This document shows, in pieces, positions 33,896-43,343 of a stretch of DNA of 64,000 nt (position 1 is the stretch's first letter; each line of letters begins with the position of its first letter). The notes under the pieces were generated by a model that was not told the origin of the DNA, made no database searches, and worked only from the letters and a program-made list of their open reading frames with translations. The DNA comes from Bdellovibrio svalbardensis (lineage in GTDB: Bacteria; Bdellovibrionota; Bdellovibrionia; Bdellovibrionales; Bdellovibrionaceae), in the NCBI RefSeq assembly GCF_029531655.1, contig NZ_JANRMI010000003.1:496001-560000 (forward strand), read 5' to 3'. Position numbers and translations under genes: made by a program.

Positions 33896-33903
33896 GGGGG
33901 CCT

Positions 33904-34716
33904 ATGAACACCATCTCTGTCTACGAGTACAAGGATTACAAGAAGTTCATAACGGATTGGATCGCCAATGGTCCTCACAAAGGAAGAGGTCTTCGCAAGC
34001 AATTGGCAGAGGCCGTAGGCTGCCAAACAGCCTTTATCACTCATGTTCTGGGCGGCGACTATCATTTCAGTCTTGAGCAGGCAGAGTCATGTGCGCGCTG
34101 GATGGGCTTGAACGAGTTGGATTCAGAGTTTCTGCTCCTGTTGGTCATGCACAAGCGCGCAGGCTCCAAAGGTCTTCAGAAAATTTTTCAAAAACAGATC
34201 TCTCAGAAGCGCGAAGAGCATTCCGTTCTTAAAAAACGTGTGAATATTTCAGAGAGCTTATCTCTGGAAGATCAGTCCACCTACTACTCCAGCTGGCACT
34301 ATGCCGCGATTCACATGGCTTTGCTCAATCCTGCCTTGCAGTCCTTGGACAATCTGCAGAAATACTTTCAGCTGCCCACAGCTTCTCTTCATTCGACTTT
34401 GGAATTTTTAACCACGCGCGGGTTTGTGAAACACGAACAGGGTCTTTACAAAGTTTTGAAGCCAGTACTGCATCTTGAAATGTCGTCACCGCTGATCTTG
34501 CAGCATCATACGCAGTGGCGGTTGAAATCCATCGAGGCGATCGGCACTCGAAGACCGGAAAATCTTCACTACTCTGGAGTGATCTCTTTATCTGAAGATG
34601 ATTACGAATGGGTCCGAGAAAAACTTTCGCAGCTTTTAAAAGAAGCCGTCGAGCGTCTTCAGTCTTCGCCCGACGAAAAGTTGGCCTGCCTGAATTTTGA
34701 TTGGTTTCAGGTATAG
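33904..34716 (+). CDS. TIGR02147-family transcriptional regulator
   Basis: 270 aa. VYEYKDYKKFITDWIANGPH start, HTH (LRKQLAEAVGCQTAFITHVL), YYSSWHYAAIHMALLNP, the conserved HHTQWRLKSI and the end KLACLNFDWFQV. Close in layout to 6259 and 8489. ATG 33904 follows a G5 tract at only 3 bases. It should regulate the divergent GGGN-type gene. Confidence 0.9.
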   Translation: MNTISVYEYKDYKKFITDWIANGPHKGRGLRKQLAEAVGCQTAFITHVLGGDYHFSLEQAESCARWMGLNELDSEFLLLLVMHKRAGSKGLQKIFQKQISQKREEHSVLKKRVNISESLSLEDQSTYYSSWHYAAIHMALLNPALQSLDNLQKYFQLPTASLHSTLEFLTTRGFVKHEQGLYKVLKPVLHLEMSSPLILQHHTQWRLKSIEAIGTRRPENLHYSGVISLSEDDYEWVREKLSQLLKEAVERLQSSPDEKLACLNFDWFQV

Positions 34717-34726
34717 AAAATCCGAC

Positions 34727-35374
34727 TTACTTCAACGGAATGACTTTCTTGAGAACATAAGAGTCAAACTGGCCCGGGTCTCCGCCTGAATAGAGCTGAA
34801 TTTCCGTGCTGGTGATTCTGATTCGATCGACCCCCAACTTTGTTAGGTCACCCCAAATGTTGGTCAAGACTTCCTGCACCTTTTCAACAATCGCGAACGG
34901 CGCTCCAATCAACACCAAGGGCGTTCGACGAAGGCGATTCTTGAAAATGTTTTTAATCCCCATCAACGGCAAAGGCTTTGGCGTGATCGGCTTGATACGA
35001 TTATTTCTTAAGAAATACATAACGATTTCTGTTTTTGCAGCATCCTTCGAGTCAAAGTGCGCGCAAAGGTAGACTGAATCGCGGTCTTTTTTCATTTCTA
35101 CCATGAATAGAGGAAGCGGCAGAACCTGGAAGGCCCCGTCTTCATCAGGACGAACATAAACTTCATAATCGCCCTCGCCAAAGCTCTCTTCTTCAGAATC
35201 AGAAATAGTTCCTGACACGTTGCCTTGAATAAGCGCGGTGTTTTGCTCTTCTCCGTCGATACCTTGCCATAAAATCTTTTGCGAGATGGCTTCAATATCA
35301 CCAGCAGGGACCAGGCACTTTCCATGACTTAAAATCGGAGCAAAGAACAACAAAATCAAAAGAAGGGATTTCAT
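34727..35374 (-). CDS. Exported protein, third gene of a three-gene operon
   Basis: 215 aa with signal peptide MKSLLLILLFFAPILSHGKC; the Cys20 could also be a mature Cys. It has an acidic central part (SDSEEESFGEGDYEVYVRPD) and a VQEVLTNIWGDLTKLGVDRI helix with later beta strands. I recognise no family. Its ATG overlaps the preceding stop (ATGA), so it is translationally coupled to the gene at 35371. All three genes encode exported proteins, suggesting an envelope complex; that is inference. Confidence 0.78.
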   Translation of the reverse strand: MKSLLLILLFFAPILSHGKCLVPAGDIEAISQKILWQGIDGEEQNTALIQGNVSGTISDSEEESFGEGDYEVYVRPDEDGAFQVLPLPLFMVEMKKDRDSVYLCAHFDSKDAAKTEIVMYFLRNNRIKPITPKPLPLMGIKNIFKNRLRRTPLVLIGAPFAIVEKVQEVLTNIWGDLTKLGVDRIRITSTEIQLYSGGDPGQFDSYVLKKVIPLK

Positions 35375-36204
35375 GGCAAAGTCTCCTCTGTTGATGGCAC
35401 ATCCGCACCCGTGCCGGAAGTTCTCATCTTCGCATCAAGAAAGAATGGCCTTTTCAGAAGCATCACATTTACATTCGTACGTAGATGAACAGTCGTCGCC
35501 TGCGAAGTACCTTCGTCACTTGATTTGGGAGTCAAAATCAGATCACCGGTAAAAATAACTTTTCCTTTTTCATTTCCAGTTGTTTTCAACTGCAAACTGA
35601 CGGACTTCACTTTACTAAGATAGTTCTTAGCCCAACTGCCGCCTTTTTCCGCCAACGCAGACAAAGCCTCCGGATCTTCAGGAAGAATGATCTTCAGGTC
35701 ACCCAGAATGAAATCGCTATAGCGAACCTTCTCTTCTTCAAGGCCCCAGATATGATCGCGAATCCAGTACAGTTGTTTTTCCATTTTCATTTCAAGAACT
35801 TGATCAATGATTTGAGACCAGCCACCCACCGGTGGACGCCATTGAATTTCAACAGGATGAAAGCGGCCCTGGCGGTCTTTAATCCACGTATACACTGCGC
35901 CCGCGCTTTGATCGGTCTTCATTGACTTCAAAAAGGCCTTCACCAAACAGGGACCCACGCCAAGATAAGAGAAGTCCTTGGCAGGTTGATTTTGCCTGAA
36001 GGTGCACATCACGGATTCGATGCCTTGCTCTTTTAAAACAGCATCAATATCCAGAACCATCTTTTTTATGATCCAATATCGAACGGCTTCAAAGCCACCG
36101 ACATTGACTTGCGCAGGACGAGCCGCTGAGGCATCCGTTTCTGCGAAGCTCTTGGTCGCGCCAAGAGCGATAGTCATGATCAAAAAAAGCATTCTTATTT
36201 TCAT
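35371..36204 (-). CDS. Exported protein, second gene of the operon
   Basis: 277 aa with signal peptide MKIRMLFLIMTIALGATKSF. Cysteines near MCTFRQNQPAKDFSYLG and GPCLVKAFLKSM could pair. WRPPVGGWSQIIDQVLEMKM is a helix region; the C-terminal third has long beta strands (LQLKTTGNEKGKVIFTGDLI), like a lipid-binding or lipoprotein-carrier protein, though I claim no homology. It starts 2 bases after the upstream gene and overlaps the downstream one by 4. Confidence 0.78.
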   Translation of the reverse strand: MKIRMLFLIMTIALGATKSFAETDASAARPAQVNVGGFEAVRYWIIKKMVLDIDAVLKEQGIESVMCTFRQNQPAKDFSYLGVGPCLVKAFLKSMKTDQSAGAVYTWIKDRQGRFHPVEIQWRPPVGGWSQIIDQVLEMKMEKQLYWIRDHIWGLEEEKVRYSDFILGDLKIILPEDPEALSALAEKGGSWAKNYLSKVKSVSLQLKTTGNEKGKVIFTGDLILTPKSSDEGTSQATTVHLRTNVNVMLLKRPFFLDAKMRTSGTGADVPSTEETLP

Positions 36205-36206
36205 AA

Positions 36207-36881
36207 TTATTGATTCGCGTATTTGAAGTGAATTTTATAACCTTTTTCAGTCATAGTTCCGCTAAAACGGCAGTCCACAGGAACTTGCTTGTTTTGCCCC
36301 GTAGTCAGATCCAATAAGATTTTATCCGACTCACATGTTCCAGAGATATCCTGAATATTTGGATTCTTGTCGTTCGCTTTTTTAACTGCTTTGAGAGAGT
36401 GCATACGAATCGTCATCAAAGCCATATTCATTTGATTCGCCACCTTCAAAGTCAAAGGACGAGCGATCCATTTTTTGGCCTTGCTGTCATAACGAGAAAA
36501 GAATCTTGCATCAATAGTCACTGAGTTCGCGAGCATCTTCAAATCAACCGCAAGTTTTAAGTCCTTCGCATCAGCCAAGAGCTTAGGATTGATTTTCTTT
36601 AATGAGTCGTTGGCTTTTTCGTCGGAAGAAGGAGGAACCAATTCGACCTGCCAATCACTGCCGAAGCTGATCATCCCCGAAAGACGAACGCTGTCTGTAG
36701 TCACCTGTTTCGCCTCAGAATCAATGGAAATACCATCAATATTCAAGTCCACCGCCGATTGTTCGACCGAGTTTAGAACCTGCTCCAACATTTGCGTCAT
36801 CACCGCATTTTCGGAATTTGATTTGGTATCTGCCACCGCAACCGTTGAGGTCAACAATAGGCCCAGGATGATTTTTCTCAT
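36207..36881 (-). CDS. Exported protein, first gene of the operon
   Basis: 224 aa. Signal peptide MRKIILGLLLTSTVAVA. Beta-rich with alternating long strands: VDLNIDGISIDSEAKQVTTD, SVRLSGMISFGSDWQVELVP, LKLAVDLKMLANSVTIDARF, and the end CRFSGTMTEKGYKIHFKYAN. Repeated strand patterns resemble lipid-transport-type beta proteins (AsmA/YdbH-like) but no family is claimed. The following gene starts 2 bases after the stop. Confidence 0.78.
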   Translation of the reverse strand: MRKIILGLLLTSTVAVADTKSNSENAVMTQMLEQVLNSVEQSAVDLNIDGISIDSEAKQVTTDSVRLSGMISFGSDWQVELVPPSSDEKANDSLKKINPKLLADAKDLKLAVDLKMLANSVTIDARFFSRYDSKAKKWIARPLTLKVANQMNMALMTIRMHSLKAVKKANDKNPNIQDISGTCESDKILLDLTTGQNKQVPVDCRFSGTMTEKGYKIHFKYANQ

Positions 36882-36983
36882 AAAGTCCTCCGAGAGAACT
36901 TCTCAGCAAAGAGCAAACCTGGGCGCGAACCGTGTAAAATTGAGATGGTCTGTAAACAGAATAGACAGTGACGTTCTTGAGAG

Positions 36984-37013
36984 TTGAGAGGAGGTCAGAA
37001 CCCATCCTCTCAA
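36984..37013. terminator. Hairpin between LamB-like and exported-protein genes
   Basis: TTGAGAGGA and TCCTCTCAA, 9-base perfect arms with a 12-base loop, 26 bases past the porin stop. T-run after it is poor, so termination is only likely. Confidence 0.4.
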
Positions 37014-37038
37014 ACTTTAAATCAGGAGTGGGCGTGGA

Positions 37039-38346
37039 CTAAAACCAAGCCTCGAACTGGTAGCCGAAGCTCATGCCGGAACTTTTGTTGGCAAAGGTCG
37101 GCGCACTCGCTCCAATGTACTTCGGGTCTTCGTTGTTGCTATTCCAAAAGGAGTAAGACGCAAAGGCACGCAGTACTGGGCGTCCCCACATACTCTTGCT
37201 CATAGACAACTGTGGAGCCACTGTCACACGACCCAGTTCACGATCCCCAGCGGGCTGACCATTCGTCAAAGTTTCTGATTCATCTTTATAGTGAGAATAA
37301 CCTGTTTCAAAAACCCATTGGAAGCGGTCAGTTACAAAGTAAATCGGACGAATACCAATTTCTTGCCACTGCACAATGTTTTTAGAATCTTTGCCATTAC
37401 TTCCATAGTTCGCAGCAACGCCAAACATGATCGCCCAGTAGTCTGTCACGTCTCGATTCCAATCGTTGACCAGACGCACATTCCAAGCACGATTCTGCGA
37501 CGTATCTGTCGCGGGAACAGCACTGTTGCCATAGATATTAAAATCTTTCATAGCACCTTGACCAAACAATAGCGCAACATTGTTGTGCCCAGTAAATGCC
37601 GGCCCCTCCAAACGGCTCGCAATTGCATAGCCATTAGTTGGATTGTATTGTGTCGTCCCCTGCGTACTTCCTGGAGCCCATGCATACGCCGTCCAGAAAT
37701 TGATCTTTTGGCTTCCCACCGGCACAGACGTGTAGCGCAAATCCAAAACATTTAAAACCGGTCGTCCCACTGATGTGGAGTTGAGATCCTCATTGGACTG
37801 AATCATGTGAGCGATCGCCAATTGTCCTGGCCCTACGGACAAAGCTTCCACCCCGGCACCGACACCGCTCATGTCAGCGTAGTAGTACCAATCGAAAATA
37901 TGCAAATCGACGTCACGGTAGAAACGCTTCCCGACCCAAAACTCTCCTGGAACTTCAGAAAATCCTCCCGCTTTGACGTAGGCTTCAATTTCATTATTAG
38001 GAAGCTTTACTGTTCCCGGTGAGCCATTGACTGATGAAACAGTGGACTCCCATTGACGCAGACCTTTAGAGCTGTAGGCGAAGCGAACTTGCGTTCTAAA
38101 AAATACAGGGTCGTCAGCAGTGGCTTTTTTATGATTAAAAACCATCGCCAATTCTGTATAGAAATCGCACTCATTCCCTAAGCGTAAGAAATTACCCGGC
38201 AATCCTTGATTGTAGAAGCATTCCCTCTGCCCTCCTTGAAGGTTCAGACCTGATCCCCCACGCAAATAGCCTAAAAAATCAGCATCTAGCGCAAAGCTAG
38301 GCTGTGCAAACAAAGTAACTAATATAGCCCAAATTATACTTTTCAT
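37039..38346 (-). CDS. lamB: LamB-like maltoporin
   Basis: 435 aa from ATG 38346, which has AAGGGA five bases upstream. Signal peptide MKSIIWAILVTLFAQPSFA. LamB hallmarks: DADFLGYLRGGSGLNLQGGQ at the mature start, CFYNQGLPGNFLRLGNECDF with the Cys pair of loop L1, GEFWVGKRFYRDVDLHIFDW with YYYADMSGVGAGVE, and a C-terminal SSGMSFGYQFEAWF ending in Phe. A trimeric 18-strand porin for maltodextrins. Divergent from the starch operon, so co-regulation is likely. Confidence 0.93.
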   Translation of the reverse strand: MKSIIWAILVTLFAQPSFALDADFLGYLRGGSGLNLQGGQRECFYNQGLPGNFLRLGNECDFYTELAMVFNHKKATADDPVFFRTQVRFAYSSKGLRQWESTVSSVNGSPGTVKLPNNEIEAYVKAGGFSEVPGEFWVGKRFYRDVDLHIFDWYYYADMSGVGAGVEALSVGPGQLAIAHMIQSNEDLNSTSVGRPVLNVLDLRYTSVPVGSQKINFWTAYAWAPGSTQGTTQYNPTNGYAIASRLEGPAFTGHNNVALLFGQGAMKDFNIYGNSAVPATDTSQNRAWNVRLVNDWNRDVTDYWAIMFGVAANYGSNGKDSKNIVQWQEIGIRPIYFVTDRFQWVFETGYSHYKDESETLTNGQPAGDRELGRVTVAPQLSMSKSMWGRPVLRAFASYSFWNSNNEDPKYIGASAPTFANKSSGMSFGYQFEAWF

Positions 38347-38355
38347 TATCGTCCC

Positions 38356-38384
38356 TTGAAAAATACGAGCCTTACCCATAAAGT
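38356..38384 (+). promoter_or_regulatory. Possible promoter of the maltodextrin operon
   Basis: TTGAAA, 17 bases, TAAAGT, about 50 bases before the proposed start of the pullulanase gene, inside the divergent region with lamB. It is a weak match to sigma-70; the -10 is poor. Confidence 0.3.
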
Positions 38385-38439
38385 CCCGCCCTGACTACAA
38401 CTTATGCATAGAGCTAGAACTCAAATTGAGGGGGAGTGC

Positions 38440-41145
38440 TTGCTGAAACAGTGCTGGGGACGTGCTTTCAGGACAATGCTGATTTTGTTTTTCCCGTTAT
38501 TTATTAGCGGTATAGCGCATGGTCGTGGGGGACCGGCGCGCGCGCAATGGCTGAACTCTCAGCAACTTCTTCTTAAACTTCCCCAGGGCCTGCGTGCGAC
38601 TGACAGCACGAACTTCGTGTTAGCGACTGGCGATATTTCTCTTCAGAAAAATCCAAATAAGATCACCCTGCCCCTGCTTGAAATTCGAAACAATTACGCA
38701 CTGTTGAGCTCGGCAGGAGTGGACAGAGCGACTATTCAAGAGTTGCTCCATCATCCACTGAAAGTCTTTGTCACTGACAACACCAATCAGGTTTTGGATT
38801 CGACAGCAATTCAATATGCAGGTCTCCTCGATGAAATTTACGCTTACCAGGGTGAGGATTTAGGGCTGACGGTTCAAGGATCGCAAATGCAATTGAAGCT
38901 GTGGGCTCCCACTGCTTTAGCTGTTCGTCTTTTCCTTTATTCTTCCAGTGCCTCCGATGCTCATCAACCCTCTCAGATCCTTCCGATGAATTGGCAAGAC
39001 GGAGTTTGGGCAGCGACTTTATCTCAACAATACCAAAATAGTTTCTATCTCTATGAAGTGACCGTTTATCAGCCACTCACCGATCAAATTGAAACTTCTT
39101 TGGTAACTGATCCTTACAGTTTCAGTCTGTCGATGAACGGCACCATGTCGCAATTGATCGACGTGCAAGCCTCTGACTTGAAACCTTCAGGATGGGACAA
39201 CTTACAGAAGCCCCATCTGAATTCATTCAAAGACATCGTGATTTACGAATTGCATATTCGTGATTTCAGCGCCAGCGATGAGACCATTCCTTTCCCTTAT
39301 CGCGGCACTTACGATGCGTTCTCTTTCCCACAAAGCAATAGCAATCGCCATTTGCGATCATTGGGGCAAGCAGGCCTAACCCATGTTCATCTTCTGCCTT
39401 TCAATGACTTCGGCTCGGTCAACGAAAACAAATCCACCTGGCAGACAGTCAATTCTGGCAATGGAAATTTGCAAGATCCACAGGATGCGCTTTCAAGAGT
39501 GCGTGCGACAGATGGATTCAACTGGGGATATGATCCTGTTCATTTTCTTGTTCCAGAGGGCAGCTACTCGATAAAACCAGATGGTGTTTCCCGCGTGCGC
39601 GAAGTGCGCGACATGGTTCAAAGCCTGAACACGATGGGTCTTCGGGTGATTCAGGATGTGGTCTTTAACCACACTTTTGCCAGCGGACTGGATCGCTTGT
39701 CTGTATTCGATAAAATCGTTCCTCTTTACTACTATCGTCTGAACGATGAAGGAACCACCTACAACACTTCCTGCTGCAGTGACACCGCAAGTGAACATCG
39801 CATGATGGAAAAGCTCATGATCGATACAGTAAGGCACTGGGCCCGCACTTATAAAATCGACGGCTTCCGCTTTGATCTCATGTCATTCCATTCTCGCGAT
39901 ACTATTTTGAAGATCAAAGACGCAGTTCGCTCTCTGACAGTGTCTGATGATGGCGTGGACGGTTCAAAAATTTATCTGTATGGCGAAGGTTGGCCTTTTG
40001 GCTCTTTCTATGATCGCAATCCGAAAGCAGCCATGACCCAGGTAAATTCCTACGGTGCAGGAGTCGGCCTGTTCAATGATCGCTTGCGTGATGCAGTTCG
40101 TGGCGGCACGACAAACTCTTCTGAAAAATCAGATCAGGGTTATGCCACGGGACTGTATTTTGACTTTAATAAAGAGCCGGCAAACCGCAATACTCCGACG
40201 AATCTCAATGATCAGCGCGACAAGCTTCTTCACTTGGGTGACGTCATTAAAGTGGGTCTTGCAGGGAACTTGCGTGACTTCACCTTCCGCGAACACTTGG
40301 GTTCGGTCATCCGCGGAGGTGATTTACTTTATCGTTCCAGCCAGGTTGCAACTTCAGCTCAACCGATTGAGACTATTAACTATGTCTCTGCTCACGATGG
40401 CTACACTCTTTGGGACTCTGTTCAAGCCAAAGCGCCATTCTACACAGAGGGTCGCTCCCCTGCATTGGCCTCTGTTGAAAATCGTCAGCGCATGCACCAA
40501 TTGGCCATGGCCATTCCTTTACTCAGTCAGGGAATTCCATTTATCGAGGCTGGCACTGAAATCTTACGCTCGAAAAATGGCGATCAAGACAGTTATGATT
40601 CCGGCGACTTTTTCAATCGTCTTGATTGGTCAGGCGCGACAAATCATTGGGGTGAAGGCCTTCCTCCAGCTTGGAAAAACTATGATGATTGGTCTTTCTG
40701 GCAGCCACGTTTGCAGACACCTGCTTTGCAAGCTTCAGCTAGTTTAATTGCACAAACAAACAACTACTTTAAGGCCTTGCTTCGAGTCCGCCAAAGTACG
40801 TCATTGTTTAAGATGAATTCCCTCGATGAAATCATGAGTCGTCTGACCTTCATCGATAATGAAAACCGCAGCGAACCAGGTCTTATTGCTATGATCTTGC
40901 ACAACGACCAAGAAGCCTTGTTGATCTTCTTCAACAGCTCTCGTGATTCGCGCATTTTTTCAGACAAAGTCATGAGCTACGCCTGGGAGATTCATCCTTT
41001 GTTTGACTCTAAAGTTGATTCTGCTTTGTCACAGGTTGTACTTCTGCCCAAGCAATCACAAGTTCAAATACCGGGTCTTTCGACTGTTGTCTTAAGAATG
41101 TCTCTTGGAAATAAGGCCCGACTCCACTTCCGAGGTGTTCGATAA
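38440..41145 (+). CDS. Exported pullulanase-type GH13 enzyme
   Basis: 901 aa from TTG 38440, which has GAGGGG six bases upstream and gives a good signal peptide (CWGRAFRTMLILFFPLFISG); the ATG at 38404 lacks a ribosome site. A beta-sandwich N-terminal part precedes an N-terminal CBM48-like domain (GLTVQGSQMQLKLWAPTALA), then the (beta/alpha)8 barrel: GFNWGYDPVHF (the YNWGYDP motif of pullulanases), VIQDVVFNHTF, nucleophile Asp in DGFRFDLMSFH, acid/base Glu in YGEGWPFG, Asp in SAHDGYTLWD. It hydrolyses alpha-1,6 branches outside the cell. First gene of the operon; the stop overlaps the next ATG. Confidence 0.93.
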   Translation: MLKQCWGRAFRTMLILFFPLFISGIAHGRGGPARAQWLNSQQLLLKLPQGLRATDSTNFVLATGDISLQKNPNKITLPLLEIRNNYALLSSAGVDRATIQELLHHPLKVFVTDNTNQVLDSTAIQYAGLLDEIYAYQGEDLGLTVQGSQMQLKLWAPTALAVRLFLYSSSASDAHQPSQILPMNWQDGVWAATLSQQYQNSFYLYEVTVYQPLTDQIETSLVTDPYSFSLSMNGTMSQLIDVQASDLKPSGWDNLQKPHLNSFKDIVIYELHIRDFSASDETIPFPYRGTYDAFSFPQSNSNRHLRSLGQAGLTHVHLLPFNDFGSVNENKSTWQTVNSGNGNLQDPQDALSRVRATDGFNWGYDPVHFLVPEGSYSIKPDGVSRVREVRDMVQSLNTMGLRVIQDVVFNHTFASGLDRLSVFDKIVPLYYYRLNDEGTTYNTSCCSDTASEHRMMEKLMIDTVRHWARTYKIDGFRFDLMSFHSRDTILKIKDAVRSLTVSDDGVDGSKIYLYGEGWPFGSFYDRNPKAAMTQVNSYGAGVGLFNDRLRDAVRGGTTNSSEKSDQGYATGLYFDFNKEPANRNTPTNLNDQRDKLLHLGDVIKVGLAGNLRDFTFREHLGSVIRGGDLLYRSSQVATSAQPIETINYVSAHDGYTLWDSVQAKAPFYTEGRSPALASVENRQRMHQLAMAIPLLSQGIPFIEAGTEILRSKNGDQDSYDSGDFFNRLDWSGATNHWGEGLPPAWKNYDDWSFWQPRLQTPALQASASLIAQTNNYFKALLRVRQSTSLFKMNSLDEIMSRLTFIDNENRSEPGLIAMILHNDQEALLIFFNSSRDSRIFSDKVMSYAWEIHPLFDSKVDSALSQVVLLPKQSQVQIPGLSTVVLRMSLGNKARLHFRGVR

Positions 41146-43343
41146 TGCGCGCATCTGCATTGCTGCTGATTTTGTTTTCCTCTTTGCTTGCTCACGCCAA
41201 GCCAGTTCATATCAATGTTTGGCATCAGATGATCTATGGCCATCGTCAGGTTCTGGCAGAGGCCTTGAAGAAGTTTGAAAAAGAAAATCCCGATATCACA
41301 GTGCAAGCGACTTATCGAGAGACCGAAGAGCTGCGCAGCAGTTATCAATCTGCGGCTATGGGTGGCGCCGGTCCTGAATTAGTTTACGGGCCCAGCGATC
41401 AAATTGGTCCATTTGCGACGATGGGAATTATTCGACCCTTAGACACCGTGTTGGAAAAGGCTGACTTCTCTGCCTTGGATCCTCTGGCGACTCCGGAATT
41501 TATGAATCAGCACTACATGGTCGGCGATGGCGTCGGCAATCACTTGATGCTGATCTACAATAAGAAGCTGATCCAAACACCCCCTAAAAACACCGATGAA
41601 CTGATTGAGATGGGGCGTCGCCTGACTATTGATCAAAATGGCGATGGCAAAGTGGACCAATGGGGATTGGTTTTCAATTATACAGAGCCTTTCTTTTTTG
41701 CTCCTTTCATTTCAGCCTTTGGCGATGATTTCATTAAGAACGACTCGGTTCCAAACCTCAATACTCCGGCCTTGCGTAGCACTTTCCAATTCATTTTGGA
41801 TATGCGCGATAAATATAAAATCATCCCTAAAGAGTGTGACTATGAGACTGCCAATGCTCTTTTCAAAGGGAACAAGGCAGCGATGTTGATCAATGGTGAC
41901 TGGTCATGGGGTGACTACAAGGAAGCCAAGGTCGACTTTGGCATTGCCCGTATTCCTATGATTTCATCCACAGGACGCTGGCCAAGTCCTTTGGTTGGAA
42001 CTAAAGGTTATTCTTTGAATGTGAACATGAAGTCTCCGGAGCATTTGGCGGCAGCGATCAAGCTCTTGAAGTTCCTCACTTCAGAATCAACTCAGTTGTT
42101 ATTCGCCGAAAAAGTGGGAATTCTTCCTTCCAACCTGAATGCCCGCAACTCTGAGATCGTAAAAAACAATCCTCTTCTTAAAATTTCCTCAAGTGTCATG
42201 GAAGTCGGTCATCCGATGCCCATCGCACCTGAGATTCGCGCTATTTGGGACAGCCTTCGCACTCAATACCAAAAAGTCCTCGCGGGAAGTGCGACTCCAG
42301 AGTTAGCTGCTAAAAGTGCTCAAGAAGTCGCAGAAAAACAGATTCATGAAATGAACGAAGTTCTGGAGCCTACGGGTGGCGCTTTGGTTCTGAAGATTCT
42401 TTTTGCCATCATCCTGATTTGTGTCGCTTGGCTTTCAAGAAAATCTTTTGCGGCATTCGTAAATGGATTCCAGGGGCCGCAAAAGTTTGCATACTATATG
42501 ATGCTTCCGGCTTTCCTGGGGATCTTCGCCGTCATCGTGTATCCCTTCTTCTATAATATCGCGATTTCATTTTCGAACTTCAGTTTGCGCACCTTCCAGG
42601 ATTGGTCGATTGTCGGCTTCCAACATTATGCGGAAGCCCTCACGGATCCCCGCTTTTATTCTCTTTTCCTCAAGACTGTTATCTGGACTGTTGTGAATGT
42701 GGTTTTCCACGTTTCCATCGGGGTTTTCTTAGCGATCATCATCAATCAAGTGATGCCCGCAAAAGGATTCTGGAGAGCTTTGCTCATCATTCCTTGGGCA
42801 GTTCCTCAATATATCACCGCACTGACTTGGCGAGCTTTGTTCAATCAGGAATATGGACCGATCAATATCTTCCTTCAGCAGTTCATGCACCTGTCTCCGG
42901 TACAGTGGCTCAGTCAGCCCTTCACGGCTTTTGCAGCCTGTGTGATCACCAATGTGTGGCTGGGCTTTCCGTTTATGATGATTGTTGCTTTGGGTGGCTT
43001 GCAATCCATCCCTCACTCTCTGTACGAAGCGGCCGTTTTAGATGGCGCTAATGCTTGGCAAAGATTCCGCCATATCACCTGGCCTTTGCTTTTGCCTGTG
43101 ATGGTGCCGGCTGCGCTTTTGGGATCTATTTGGACTTTCAATAACTTGAATGTGATCTGGTTGGTCTCTAACTCTGGGGAACCAGGAGATCAAACTCACA
43201 TCTTGGTGAGCTATGTTTATAAAGCGGCCTTCAACTTGTATCGCTATGGCTATGCCGCTGCGGTCTCAGTCCTGATTTTCCTGATCTTGGTGGTTTGGGG
43301 ATTGAGTTCTTTGAAGGCTCAATACAGAAAGGAGACTCAGTAA
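41145..43343 (+). CDS. MalE-MalF fusion: solute-binding protein joined to ABC permease
   Basis: 732 aa in one frame. Signal peptide MRASALLLILFSSLLAHA; residues 22-410 are a maltodextrin-type binding protein (VHINVWHQMIYGHRQVLAEA, NKKLIQTPPKNTDELIEMGR, KAAMLINGDWSWGDYKEA). After a linker (EMNEVLEPTGGALVLKILFA) comes a MalF-type permease with about seven membrane segments and the EAA loop YEAAVLDGANAWQRFRHITW. MalE and MalF are separate genes in E. coli; here the binding domain is tethered to the outer face. The ATG overlaps the pullulanase TAA by one base; the TAA at its end overlaps the malG ATG. Confidence 0.93.
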   Translation: MRASALLLILFSSLLAHAKPVHINVWHQMIYGHRQVLAEALKKFEKENPDITVQATYRETEELRSSYQSAAMGGAGPELVYGPSDQIGPFATMGIIRPLDTVLEKADFSALDPLATPEFMNQHYMVGDGVGNHLMLIYNKKLIQTPPKNTDELIEMGRRLTIDQNGDGKVDQWGLVFNYTEPFFFAPFISAFGDDFIKNDSVPNLNTPALRSTFQFILDMRDKYKIIPKECDYETANALFKGNKAAMLINGDWSWGDYKEAKVDFGIARIPMISSTGRWPSPLVGTKGYSLNVNMKSPEHLAAAIKLLKFLTSESTQLLFAEKVGILPSNLNARNSEIVKNNPLLKISSSVMEVGHPMPIAPEIRAIWDSLRTQYQKVLAGSATPELAAKSAQEVAEKQIHEMNEVLEPTGGALVLKILFAIILICVAWLSRKSFAAFVNGFQGPQKFAYYMMLPAFLGIFAVIVYPFFYNIAISFSNFSLRTFQDWSIVGFQHYAEALTDPRFYSLFLKTVIWTVVNVVFHVSIGVFLAIIINQVMPAKGFWRALLIIPWAVPQYITALTWRALFNQEYGPINIFLQQFMHLSPVQWLSQPFTAFAACVITNVWLGFPFMMIVALGGLQSIPHSLYEAAVLDGANAWQRFRHITWPLLLPVMVPAALLGSIWTFNNLNVIWLVSNSGEPGDQTHILVSYVYKAAFNLYRYGYAAAVSVLIFLILVVWGLSSLKAQYRKETQ

